NCBI GenBank assembly: GCA_902517815.1
Contig: CABYED010000016.1
Span: forward strand, 1 to 35,200
From: an uncultured SAR116 cluster alpha proteobacterium
GTDB lineage: Bacteria; Pseudomonadota; Alphaproteobacteria; Puniceispirillales; Marisalimonadaceae
Reading direction: 5' to 3'
Length of the DNA: 35,200 nt
The translations under genes were made by a program, and so were the position numbers. Positions 1-8,317 of the stretch are shown here, piece by piece. The notes beneath the pieces were generated by a model. It had not been told where the DNA came from and made no database searches. It saw only the letters and a list, made by a program, of their open reading frames with translations. The stretch's first letter is position 1. Every line of letters begins with the position of its first letter.

Positions 1-1700
1 TATCCCGTTACTTGCGCCAAGAGCAATGCCTCTATTTGAGTTAAGTGTAAAATCAGCAGTAGATTCTAAAGTTCCTCCATTTAAGGTGAGATGACCTGCT
101 GATGGTGAACCTGGTGCCGCTCCTAATCCACTGTCAGTGCTAATACTGAGCTTGCCAGCACTGATTGTTGTTACTCCAGAGAACGTATTTGTTCCAGATA
201 AAGTCAGAGTTCCTGAACCAGCCTTACTTAAATTACCTGATCCGCTTATTTCACCTGAAATTTCTCGGTCTGTTGTATCACCAGTAGTTAATGTTACGCC
301 ATTTGCTAGCTCAACATTACCAGATCCTCTTAAAGTTTGAATAGTATCACTTGCATCAACATCGTAAATAGCCCCTGAAGATACAGATACATCCGTTGTA
401 TCAGCTAAAGTACCAGTCATCTGTAAAGTACCTGCAGAAATATTTGTGTCACCCGAGTAACTGTTTGCTCCTGATAATAGGAATGTTCCTAAACCTGATT
501 TTGTTAGATTTCTAGTACCTGCAATAATACCGTCGTAAGTTAATGTGACTGTATCAGCTACTTCTACAGTAGAATGACTATTTAAATTTATTCCCCTATT
601 GCCATTTAATGCAAATGTAGAATTAGCTAGTAAAGTTCCACCATTTAAAATTAAGTGACCTGCTGTTGGTGAACCAGGAACAGCTCCAAGTCTATTGTCA
701 TTACCTATGCTTAAAGATCCAGAAGTAATAGTAGTTGTACCTGAATAGTCATTTGATGTTGTTAATAACAATACACCATTACCAGTTTTAGTTAAATCAC
801 CACTTCCTCCAATATTGCCAGCATAAGTAAAAGTGGTTGACGAATTTGTCGAAATAATTCCATTATTTACGCCTAAGTTAATGCCTCTGTTAGCATCTAG
901 AGAAAAATTTGCTCTAGTTTGAAGCCCGCCCCCATTCAAAATTAAATGCGAAGAAGATACTGTGCCGGGAGCGGTACCTAAATTATTGTCTGCGCTAATG
1001 CTGATATAACCTTGTTCAATTGTTGTTGATCCAGTTATTGTATTAGCTCCAGACAAAGTTAAAGTGCCAGAGCCATTTTTTACAAAAGTACCGTCACCAG
1101 ATAAATTTCCAGAAAATGTTGAATTACTACTGGCATTTGAGGTTAAAGTCATACCGGAAGGTACAGCAATAGTTCCTGCTCCAGATAATGATCCAACCGT
1201 GTCATCATTATCAAGTGTATAGGTTGAACCTGATGATATAGAAACATTTGTATTATCTGACAAAGTTCCCTTTACTATAAGTTCACCTGCAGAAATTGTG
1301 GTTGTCCCAGTATGAGTGTTATTATTCAACAAAGTAAAAGATCCTGAACCATTTTTTGTAAATCCTCCAGAACCAGAGATAATTCCACTAAAACTTTGAT
1401 TAGAACTATTATTTAATGTTAAAGTTCTTCCAGACGAAATTGATATACCACCGCTACCCGATAATCCGGCTAATTCTACATTACTATTTACATCATAGGT
1501 TCCTCCATTTGATATCAAAGTATGATTTGATGGAACAGAATTTGTGCTATTAACCCTCAAAGTTCCAGCATCTACTTTAGTTGATCCAGTATAAGAGTTA
1601 GATCCACTTAAAATAACAGTTCCACTTCCAGTTTTATTTAAATTTCCTGATCCAGATATAGATCCTGAGTAAGTTCCATTGCCAGTGAATTCAACATCAC
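1..1700 (-). repeat. Six degenerate autotransporter-type beta-strand repeats within tpsA
   Basis: Six copies of a protein unit of the form GSGxLTKxGxGTLxLSGxN, followed by S/T-G-x-T-T-I-x-A-G-x-L, recur about every 280-290 bases. They are centred near 1615, 1330, 1045, 765, 475 and 195. Two kinds of linker follow the core. Type A is TLxDxTxVSxSSGxxYxxD. Type B is DxxLGxxPGxxxxxHLxLNGG and ends in NRGI. Reading from the N-terminus the order is A-like, A, B, B, A, B. The pattern matches the known PATR repeat of autotransporter passenger domains and would fold as a beta-helix. Confidence 0.8.
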
Positions 1701-3363
1701 CTGAGCTACTTAAATTAATATTCGGACTAACAGTTGTACCAGTAGAAGTTGAAATACTACTTCCTGCGGCTAAATTTATTGTCCCAGATCCATAAACATT
1801 ATTTAAATCAGGTTCTAAAATCAGGCCTCCACTGCCAGATCTTGTTATATTTTGATTTATGTAAATATGTCTGTCAGCGTCTAAGGTTAAATCATTAGAA
1901 CTACTTGAAGTGATTGAAGCATCAACGGTTATATCGCCACTTTGAAATCCTCCACCAGCAGTAGTTACAGTTACATTGCTCGATGAAAGTGCGGTTTCTA
2001 AAGTTCCCACGTTTATAACTGCATCATTATCAGAAGCTGAAAAAGACCCAGAGATATTTGTGTCACTACCCGAGCTAATTGTAATATTGTATGGGTCAAT
2101 TAACCAATGACCATCTACACCAGAAGTTGATTTTGTTGAGATTGTTATTTCATCTATATCAAGAGTACGTCCTGAAGTTTCAATTCTGCCTCCATTTCCT
2201 TTGATTTTACCGCCTTCTGCTTTTAATGTCCCTTTTACTGTTGTTTTTGAATTTGAATTGTGGATATCAGACCAAACAACAATTTCACCACCATCCCCCA
2301 TATCAAACGCTGATGCGTCAAGTATTGTACCCTCTGCAATTGTTGTCTTTGTTGCTTGGAAAACATCTTTATTACTGTTCTGCCAGCTTCCACCAATCTC
2401 AATTAATCCACCAGATTTCTTTCCAACAGTGGAAATTTTTGAGTTCTCATCAATTTGAATATTTTCGGCTGTTACCCTAATAGAACCGCCTTTGTTTTGC
2501 TTAGAATTTGCTGCAATAACACCAGAGTTTAGTACCTTTCCATTGCTTGCAGAAAGGTATATTTTCCCCCCTTTTTTAGTAATACCGTCAGCTCTTAAAG
2601 ATCCAGAGTTTTTAATGACTGCATTTTTAACTTCTTTAACACCTTTAGCGGATAAAATTATCGTTCCATCATCAACTTTAAGTGCTTGTTTATTATCAAT
2701 TAACGCATTTAATACACCTCTTTCGATTGAGTATTGAATTAAATTATTTCCGTTTAAACTTAGCTTAACTTTTTCACCGGAAATAAGAGCTACTGTTCCA
2801 TTTGTAGTTTCAATTTCACCTTTGTTTTCAACCTGGGGAGCAATGATTGCAATTGTACCTCCTTCAATAGCTTTTATGTCTCCTTGGTTATTAATAACCC
2901 CAGAAAATCCATTTTTTTCAAATACATATTTATCATTAATGAAGTCCTTATCTTTTAAATTTAAAGTTGACGCTATGATAGACCCCACATCAACTCTTGC
3001 CCCATCTTTGAATAAAACTCCGTTAGGATTAATAAGAATTATTTTTCCATTAGACTTTAAACTTCCGTAGATATGAGTTGGATCATTAGAATTAACTCTG
3101 TTTAGGGCTGTTGAAGTGATATTTGGCTGTTTAAACTCAACTTTATTTTCCTTTCCAATGTTAAAAGATGCCCAGTTTGTGATTAATTTATCGCTATTTT
3201 GGTTAATAGTTAGCTTATTCCCATTTTTGTAAAAATTAGCAGATCCACTAACAACATTTGGATTTTGAGGCAAATTGGTATTTTTTTCTGCAAATCCCGA
3301 TACTGGCACACAGACTAATCCCCAAAATAAAACACGAGTAATTATTTTAGGAAATTTCCTCAT
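1..3363 (-). CDS. TpsA-type filamentous haemagglutinin-like adhesin, C-terminal part beyond the window
   Basis: This is an open frame of 1121 codons on the minus strand, from ATG at 3363 to the left edge without a stop, so the gene is partial. Residues 1-25 look like a signal peptide ending near FAE. The N-terminal region matches the two-partner-secretion domain: it carries the NPNG motif in ILINPNGVLF and many short G/N-rich beta-helix rungs. A W-L-I-D-P-Y-N-I-T-I segment follows around residue 430. The remainder, bases 1 to about 1700, is made of autotransporter-associated beta-strand repeats. The product should be secreted through the TpsB encoded immediately upstream (4-base gap, no convincing Shine-Dalgarno, so translation is probably coupled) and should act at the cell surface, for example in adhesion. 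The family assignment is secure; the ligand is unknown. Confidence 0.88.
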   Translation of the reverse strand, partial: MRKFPKIITRVLFWGLVCVPVSGFAEKNTNLPQNPNVVSGSANFYKNGNKLTINQNSDKLITNWASFNIGKENKVEFKQPNITSTALNRVNSNDPTHIYGSLKSNGKIILINPNGVLFKDGARVDVGSIIASTLNLKDKDFINDKYVFEKNGFSGVINNQGDIKAIEGGTIAIIAPQVENKGEIETTNGTVALISGEKVKLSLNGNNLIQYSIERGVLNALIDNKQALKVDDGTIILSAKGVKEVKNAVIKNSGSLRADGITKKGGKIYLSASNGKVLNSGVIAANSKQNKGGSIRVTAENIQIDENSKISTVGKKSGGLIEIGGSWQNSNKDVFQATKTTIAEGTILDASAFDMGDGGEIVVWSDIHNSNSKTTVKGTLKAEGGKIKGNGGRIETSGRTLDIDEITISTKSTSGVDGHWLIDPYNITISSGSDTNISGSFSASDNDAVINVGTLETALSSSNVTVTTAGGGFQSGDITVDASITSSSSNDLTLDADRHIYINQNITRSGSGGLILEPDLNNVYGSGTINLAAGSSISTSTGTTVSPNINLSSSGDVEFTGNGTYSGSISGSGNLNKTGSGTVILSGSNSYTGSTKVDAGTLRVNSTNSVPSNHTLISNGGTYDVNSNVELAGLSGSGGISISSGRTLTLNNSSNQSFSGIISGSGGFTKNGSGSFTLLNNNTHTGTTTISAGELIVKGTLSDNTNVSISSGSTYTLDNDDTVGSLSGAGTIAVPSGMTLTSNASSNSTFSGNLSGDGTFVKNGSGTLTLSGANTITGSTTIEQGYISISADNNLGTAPGTVSSSHLILNGGGLQTRANFSLDANRGINLGVNNGIISTNSSTTFTYAGNIGGSGDLTKTGNGVLLLTTSNDYSGTTTITSGSLSIGNDNRLGAVPGSPTAGHLILNGGTLLANSTFALNGNRGINLNSHSTVEVADTVTLTYDGIIAGTRNLTKSGLGTFLLSGANSYSGDTNISAGTLQMTGTLADTTDVSVSSGAIYDVDASDTIQTLRGSGNVELANGVTLTTGDTTDREISGEISGSGNLSKAGSGTLTLSGTNTFSGVTTISAGKLSISTDSGLGAAPGSPSAGHLTLNGGTLESTADFTLNSNRGIALGASNGI

Positions 3364-3367
3364 ATTT

Positions 3368-5104
3368 TTAAAATTTATATGAAAGCAACAACCATGCTCT
3401 AGAGTCATCATCTCGGCCGTCACTATTCATCCCTGTATTTGATTTTCCGTCATTGCTTCCTAATGTTTTTGAAAATACAAGACTTAAACTGAAATCCCGA
3501 TTTGGATTAAAGTCAAACGCTACACCCCAACCAGATAGAGAGTATTTGTTAGGTGTAGTAAGAGTAATATTTGATGGATCTTTGTATTGTTGAATTCGCC
3601 CATAGTCATAAAACAAGGTTGCTGAAACATCATTATTTAAAAATTTAGAGAGATTTGTTTGCAATTCTGCAGTTAACTTATAACCCTGATCTCCTGATGC
3701 TTCCCCAGATGGATAAGCCCTTACCCCAGTAATACCTCCAAGTGATAATTGCTCAGAACTATCAAGATTTTTATTTGAAAATTGAGCTAAACCAGAGGTT
3801 TTGAAATTTAAATTTTCGTTTATCCATTGCGAGTAATAAAAATTAATCAAAGTTTTATCAAATGATCCATGCCTTTTTGGTCCTGAAGATGCTTGGTCAT
3901 TATTGAAATCGACAGAAACCTTGGAAAGGTCAAGGTCTCCGAAATTTTTATCAATTGAAATAAGGGAGATATCACCGTTATTAAAAACATCTCTTTTTTC
4001 AAATGTTAATCCTATATTGAAATTTTCTATAACTTTATCATTAGTCACAGACCCTGAAGTTTCATTATAAATCTCTTTCCTTTCAAATTCTGTTTTTAGA
4101 AAAATTGAATCATTGGCGGTATGTTTAATTGGGTAAGAAAAACTAATACCGCTTGTTGATGCCTCTCCTAAAGATACAGGACTTGTTCGAAGTTCTTTTC
4201 CAATTTCAAATTCCAATTCACTGTATGTTAGTTTGCTTTTTAATCCAGAGTGCAAAATTGGAAATTCGTAAGAAATCTTAGAAAAATCATAATTTGTAGA
4301 TGTATTAATTATTTTTTGAAATGATAGTTGATCCCCAAAATTAGATGGATTATTCAAATCTAGAGAAATATTTGTTCTTTGTTTGCCTGTGTAACGATTA
4401 CCATAATTATCAAATGATATAGATCCATTAATTAAATCGTCTTCAACTAAATTAACCACTATTTTTGAGGTGCCTTCTTCATCTCCAGCTTGAATAGTTG
4501 AAGTTGCACTTAAACCAGGTAATTTGTTTAAGTTTAATAATGCACGTTCTAAATTTTGTGAATTAAGCCCCCCACCTAAAGCGTCATTTAAATAATCAGA
4601 AGCAATATCATCATATAAACGAACATTATCTTTTTTAACAATGTATGGGTTGTTTTTGTCTAATTTACCCTCATTAATCTTAATTCTCACGATTTGGTCA
4701 GATATTTCTTGTTCAGGTAAAAATACTTGGGCTAAAAAGTATCCATTATCTAAATAAAGATTCTGAATTAAAGATGCTGCTTCTTTTAATTCTTCAAATG
4801 TATTTTCTTTATTGGTATAGTTTTTGAGAAAATTATTAAGATATTCAATATTAAATTTGTCTATATCACCTAAAAATTTAAATTGTTTTACAAAAATCTT
4901 ATTAACATTCGAGATTTCTTTCTTTTTCTTTTCTTTTTTTGGCTTCTTTTTAGGTTTTATTAGTGGGTCTTTGTAATATTTATAGATTTCTTCTTCTTGT
5001 TTTAATAAACTTCCAGCATCAGGAGCAGCAATACTTTGATTATTTACTAAAATAAATAAAAAACACGACGTAAGTAGTAATGGAGTATTAAATTGATATT
5101 TCAT
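3368..5104 (-). CDS. TpsB-type two-partner secretion outer-membrane transporter (FhaC/ShlB family)
   Basis: This 578-residue protein carries TpsA across the outer membrane. It has a signal peptide (residues 1 to about 27, ending AIAA) and a Lys-rich stretch at about 51-64. A POTRA region follows at about 66-150, containing the typical AxxIQNLYxDNGYFLAQVFLP. The rest is a 16-strand-type barrel. The barrel shows the family hallmark VRAYPSGE (VRGY motif of the L6 hairpin), the later FYDYG motif, and a C-terminal aromatic residue (SYKF). Length is normal for the family. The start is supported by a GAGG five to six bases upstream. The tpsB-tpsA order and tight spacing indicate one operon. The POTRA and barrel features make the call firm. 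Confidence 0.92.
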   Translation of the reverse strand: MKYQFNTPLLLTSCFLFILVNNQSIAAPDAGSLLKQEEEIYKYYKDPLIKPKKKPKKEKKKKEISNVNKIFVKQFKFLGDIDKFNIEYLNNFLKNYTNKENTFEELKEAASLIQNLYLDNGYFLAQVFLPEQEISDQIVRIKINEGKLDKNNPYIVKKDNVRLYDDIASDYLNDALGGGLNSQNLERALLNLNKLPGLSATSTIQAGDEEGTSKIVVNLVEDDLINGSISFDNYGNRYTGKQRTNISLDLNNPSNFGDQLSFQKIINTSTNYDFSKISYEFPILHSGLKSKLTYSELEFEIGKELRTSPVSLGEASTSGISFSYPIKHTANDSIFLKTEFERKEIYNETSGSVTNDKVIENFNIGLTFEKRDVFNNGDISLISIDKNFGDLDLSKVSVDFNNDQASSGPKRHGSFDKTLINFYYSQWINENLNFKTSGLAQFSNKNLDSSEQLSLGGITGVRAYPSGEASGDQGYKLTAELQTNLSKFLNNDVSATLFYDYGRIQQYKDPSNITLTTPNKYSLSGWGVAFDFNPNRDFSLSLVFSKTLGSNDGKSNTGMNSDGRDDDSRAWLLLSYKF

Positions 5105-5225
5105 ATTTACCTCAAAATAAATATTTCTCTTTTTTTAAATTGGGTTTGAAAACCAACATGTTAGAAATTTAAATTAATCAGTAAAATTAACACCAAAATC
5201 ATACAAAGCTTTATTTTTTTTTAAT

Positions 5226-5338
5226 GATTCTAGATATTGATTCTTTAATGGAATCAGGGACAATATATTGATTTAGGGGTTGTCAAAAAATTGAAAAACT
5301 TAGGTTTTTTCGAATCAAATTAGAATCAAATTAGAATC
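5226..5338. promoter_or_regulatory. Cluster of six GANTC sites upstream of tpsB
   Basis: GATTC/GAATC occurs at 5226, 5239, 5251, 5312, 5323 and 5334. The last three sit in an 11-base direct repeat (GAATCAAATTA, two full copies and a partial third). Spacing is 13, 12, 61, 11 and 11 bases, so within each trio the sites lie close to one helical turn apart. GANTC is the target of the alphaproteobacterial methyltransferase CcrM. A regulatory role is inference; the repeats could equally be iterons for an unknown DNA-binding protein. Confidence 0.5.
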
Positions 5339-5516
5339 AAAAAAAACAATGCTGAGTCAAAGATTTGACACGTTAATTTCATTAACTAGTAGAATATAAA
5401 GCAAAATAATTTAACCAAATAAATTTCATTTAAATAGATATTCTGATTATTTCAATTAATTGATTAATATTCATTACAAACCAACAAAATTAGATTAAAA
5501 ATTAGAAAATATCATA

Positions 5517-5548
5517 TTAGGAATTTTCCTATTTAGGATTTTTCCTAA
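5517..5548. promoter_or_regulatory. Tandem palindrome, TTAGGAATTTTCCT plus TTAGGATTTTTCCTAA (copy 1)
   Basis: Two adjacent inverted repeats lie two bases apart. The first is TTAGGAATTTTCCT and the second has arms TTAGGA/TCCTAA around TTTT. The same arrangement occurs at 10702-10732 on the opposite strand, with the first 14 bases identical and 13 of 16 identical in the second. This suggests a double operator for one regulator or a small dispersed repeat. The regulator is unknown. Confidence 0.45.
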
Positions 5549-5658
5549 CATTATATTGACAAATATTAGTCAGTAATTCTAGTTAAATTTATATAAAAAA
5601 ATTCATGCTTTTTATATACTTAAGAAAGTTTAGTCTAATCATATTTTGTTTGATGATA

Positions 5659-6315
5659 TTAATGAATTATATTTCCATCAGTAACACTTTTAAGATATTC
5701 AATAGTTATATTTTCATTTAGATGAATTACTTTAAAGCCATCTTCTGTTATATCTAATACCGCATAATCTGAGTAGATTCTAGAAACAACACCTGCTCCT
5801 GTTAGCGGCAAGGTGCACTTTTGCACTAATTTAGGCTTTCCTTCTTTAGTTAAATGCTGTGTCATTACAAATACATTTTTAGCCCCAGCCACCAAATCCA
5901 TAGCACCACCCACAGCTGGTATCCCTTTGCCAGTTGACCAATTTGCAAGATCTCCTTTGACTGAAATCTCCATTGCCCCAAGCACACAGTAGTCAATATG
6001 CCCTCCTCTTATCATTGAAAAGCTGTCTGCATGATGACAAAAACTTCCTCCTGGAAGAATAGTAACTGGTTTTTTACCTGCATTTATAAGATCTAAATCA
6101 ATTTCATTCTCATTTGGTGATGGCCCCATGCCTAACAAACCATTTTCAGAGTGATATATTATTTCTCTATCCTCCTTGATATATTGAGAGACTAACTCAG
6201 GCATTCCAATACCAAGATTTACATAAGAGGAATGTGGCAAATCATCAGCTATTTTTGATGCAATTGTATTTCTATCCCAACCCTTAATTAAATTATTTGT
6301 ATTTAAATTTGTCAT
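5659..6315 (-). CDS. pcaJ: 3-oxoacid/3-oxoadipate CoA-transferase, beta subunit
   Basis: This 218-residue subunit B of a class I CoA-transferase moves CoA from succinyl-CoA to a 3-oxoacid. The catalytic glutamate is seen in SENGLLGMGP, and the typical NLGIGMPELV, GGAMDLV and LTGAGVVSRI segments are present. It overlaps subunit A by four bases (ATGA), so the two are co-translated as a heteromeric enzyme. Sequence alone does not separate 3-oxoadipate transferase (PcaIJ) from succinyl-CoA:acetoacetate transferase (ScoAB). Surrounding acyl-CoA genes fit either, and no other beta-ketoadipate genes are in the window. The symbol is therefore a family label. Confidence 0.85.
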   Translation of the reverse strand: MTNLNTNNLIKGWDRNTIASKIADDLPHSSYVNLGIGMPELVSQYIKEDREIIYHSENGLLGMGPSPNENEIDLDLINAGKKPVTILPGGSFCHHADSFSMIRGGHIDYCVLGAMEISVKGDLANWSTGKGIPAVGGAMDLVAGAKNVFVMTQHLTKEGKPKLVQKCTLPLTGAGVVSRIYSDYAVLDITEDGFKVIHLNENITIEYLKSVTDGNIIH

Positions 6316-7025
6316 GGATATGTAACTCCTTCATCAATTGCATTCGTTTCAATTATGGGGTTCTCAACTTGAATAAGCTTTTGTACAAAGATACCAGGCG
6401 TTATAACATGTTCAGGGTTCATTTCGCTTGGCTCTAAAATTCTTTTTACCTGAACTAATGATGTTTTTGCAGCCATGCACATTATAGGATTAAAATTCCG
6501 AGCTGTTTTGTTATATGTAAGATTTCCATATCTATCTGCTGATTCTGCTTTTACAAAAGCAAAATCTGCTTTTAAAGCTTTTTCTAGAATATATTTTTTC
6601 CCATTAAATACTTTTTCTTCTTTACCTTCAGCTAGAGGGGTGCCAACACCAGTTGCTGTATAAAACCCAGGTATACCCGAACCAGCTGCTCTAATTCTTT
6701 CCGCTAACGTCCCTTGTGGGACAACTTCTAATTCAATTTCACCTTTATTATATAATTCGGGAAATGTAATCCCTTTGGCAGATCTTGCAAAAGAACATAT
6801 AACTTTTTTAACTTGCCTTTGGCCTATTAATGCGCCAAGCCCCACTTTTCCATTTCCTGAGTTATTTGCAATTATTGTTAAATCTTTAGCGCCATTATCA
6901 ATTAATCCATGTAATAATTCAATTGGACTGCCCGCCTCACCAAAACCACCAACCATAATTGTTGCACCATCAAAAACATCAGACAAAATTTCGGTCATGT
7001 CTTTTTTTATTTTGTTGATTTGCAT
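6312..7025 (-). CDS. pcaI: 3-oxoacid/3-oxoadipate CoA-transferase, alpha subunit
   Basis: This 237-residue subunit A carries the CoA-transferase signature GGFGEAGSP near residues 27-35. The NNSGNGKVGLGAL, EVVPQGTLAERIRAAGSGIPGF and ARNFNPIMCMAAKTSLVQV segments closely resemble PcaI-type alpha subunits. It is first in a two-gene operon with the beta subunit. Its start at 7025 faces the acyl-CoA dehydrogenase operon starting at 7112. The 86-base gap between them contains an imperfect Zur-like palindrome at 7057-7070. The family is certain; the preferred 3-oxoacid is not. Confidence 0.86.
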   Translation of the reverse strand: MQINKIKKDMTEILSDVFDGATIMVGGFGEAGSPIELLHGLIDNGAKDLTIIANNSGNGKVGLGALIGQRQVKKVICSFARSAKGITFPELYNKGEIELEVVPQGTLAERIRAAGSGIPGFYTATGVGTPLAEGKEEKVFNGKKYILEKALKADFAFVKAESADRYGNLTYNKTARNFNPIMCMAAKTSLVQVKRILEPSEMNPEHVITPGIFVQKLIQVENPIIETNAIDEGVTYP

Positions 7026-7056
7026 TCCAACCTTTCATATTGTTATTTCATCGTTG

Positions 7057-7070
7057 AATGTTATAACAAA
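7057..7070. promoter_or_regulatory. zur box: Imperfect Zur-box-like palindrome between divergent acyl-CoA operons
   Basis: AATGTTATAACAAA matches 12 of the 14 core positions of the palindrome found before the zinc genes. It lies between the divergent starts at 7025 and 7112. By base composition a 12-base match like this is unlikely, though not impossible, by chance in 35 kb. Regulation of either operon by Zur is inference. Confidence 0.45.
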
Positions 7071-7111
7071 CATATACACTAATATTGTATCAAACTGAAT
7101 GGTAATTAAAA

Positions 7112-8308
7112 ATGAATTTTGAATATTCTGAAAAAGAAGAAAAATTTAGATCCGAAGTAAGAGAATGGCTAAAGGAAACACTTCCAGAATACTTGTCTGA
7201 AAAAGTTAAAAAATATCAAAGACTAACTAAAGAAGACTATGAATTATTTATGAATAATTTAAGCCAAAAAGGCTGGTTAGCATGGCATTGGCCTGAAGAA
7301 TACGGCGGAACTGGTTGGAATGCTATTGAAAAACATATATTTGAAGAAGAAATTGTAAAAGCATCAGCGCCTAGGATTGTACCATTTGGTGTTAATATGT
7401 TAGGCCCTGTTTTGATTGAGTTTGGATCAGAAGAACAAAAAAATTATTATCTTCCAAGAATTCTAAACAATGAAGATTGGTGGGCACAAGGATACTCAGA
7501 ACCCGGCGCAGGCTCCGATCTTGCTAGCCTAAAAACGACAGCCATAGACAAAGGCGATCATTATTTAGTTAATGGACAGAAAACCTGGACAACTCTAGGT
7601 CATCACGCTGATAAGATTTTTTGCCTTGTTAAAACTGATCTTAACGTAAAACCACAATTAGGAATTTCATTTCTTCTTATTGACATGGACACTCCAGGTG
7701 TAGAAGTAAAACCAATAATAACACTTGATGGTGAGCATGAAGTTAATGAAGTATGGTTTACTAATGTTAAAGTACCAAAAAAAAATCTAGTTGGGAAAGA
7801 AAACGAAGGCTGGACCTACGCAAAATATTTGCTCACTTTTGAGAGAACCGGAATCGCCGGTGTTCCCAATTCTAAATCGGCCTTAAATCACTTAAAAATG
7901 GTTTCAAGAAAATCAATGAAAAATGGAAAGCCATTAATTGAAGACCCAATGTTTTCTTCAGAAGTTGCTGAATTAGAAATAGACCTGTTAGCCATGGAAA
8001 TTTTTAACCTTAGAACAGTAAGTGCCGCAGCTGAAGGCAAAGCACCAGGTATGGAAAGTTCTTTATTAAAAATTAAAGGAACACTTGTAAGGCAGAAAAC
8101 AACTGAATTACTTAGAAAGGCTCTTGGACCTCAAGCTTTACCATATTTACCTGAACAATTTGACGAGGGTTGGAATGAAATGCCAATAGGCCCAGAATAC
8201 GCTGGCCCTATTGCAAAGCAGTATTTTAATATGCGAAAAATTTCTATTTACGGTGGATCTAATGAAATCCAAAAAAATATAGTCGCAAAAGCATCCTTTG
8301 GTTTATAG
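7112..8308 (+). CDS. Acyl-CoA dehydrogenase, large PimC-like subunit
   Basis: This 398-residue FAD-dependent acyl-CoA dehydrogenase has an N-terminal helical domain and a middle beta domain with QGYSEPGAGSDLASL and NGQKTWTTLGHHAD. Its C-terminal helical domain ends in YGGSNEIQKNIVAK. KGWLAWHWPEEYGGTGW resembles the large subunit of pimeloyl-CoA dehydrogenases. The usual C-terminal catalytic glutamate position reads Gly (YGGSNEI), so the base must come from elsewhere or from the partner subunit. The second dehydrogenase gene follows after 9 bases, and such pairs are known to form alpha2beta2 enzymes with one active half-site. The substrate is an acyl-CoA, possibly a dicarboxylic or branched one, but unproven. 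Confidence 0.88.
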   Translation: MNFEYSEKEEKFRSEVREWLKETLPEYLSEKVKKYQRLTKEDYELFMNNLSQKGWLAWHWPEEYGGTGWNAIEKHIFEEEIVKASAPRIVPFGVNMLGPVLIEFGSEEQKNYYLPRILNNEDWWAQGYSEPGAGSDLASLKTTAIDKGDHYLVNGQKTWTTLGHHADKIFCLVKTDLNVKPQLGISFLLIDMDTPGVEVKPIITLDGEHEVNEVWFTNVKVPKKNLVGKENEGWTYAKYLLTFERTGIAGVPNSKSALNHLKMVSRKSMKNGKPLIEDPMFSSEVAELEIDLLAMEIFNLRTVSAAAEGKAPGMESSLLKIKGTLVRQKTTELLRKALGPQALPYLPEQFDEGWNEMPIGPEYAGPIAKQYFNMRKISIYGGSNEIQKNIVAKASFGL

Positions 8309-8317
8309 GTTATAAAA

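Larger units (their letters stand above)
5105..5658. other. Intergenic region (554 bases) with regulatory-looking repeats
   Basis: No gene is visible. This very AT-rich stretch separates the CoA-transferase stop from tpsB and should hold the tpsBA promoter. Two structures stand out and are listed separately: six GANTC sites at 5226-5338 and a tandem palindrome at 5517-5548. A short imperfect hairpin (TTGGGTTT/AAAACCAA) lies near 5141-5157, in the tpsB leader. I see no clear rho-independent terminator behind the CoA-transferase. Confidence 0.6.

Noticed and set aside
1-1700. CRISPR-like regular spacing of repeats
   Set aside because: The repeats are long, degenerate and in frame in a beta-helix protein; there are no short identical repeats with unique spacers.
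2201-3070. Several plus-strand ORFs of 80-85 codons opposite tpsA
   Set aside because: They are shadows of the repetitive tpsA frame on the other strand, without ribosome sites or recognisable domains.
5556-5595. TTGACA with a downstream TATATAA as a sigma-70 promoter
   Set aside because: The spacing is far from 17 bases and it would read into the 3' end of the convergent CoA-transferase gene.
6399-6410. ATGTTATAAC match to the Zur core (minus strand)
   Set aside because: It lies inside the CoA-transferase alpha coding region, encoding His-Val-Ile-Thr, and lacks the second half of the palindrome.
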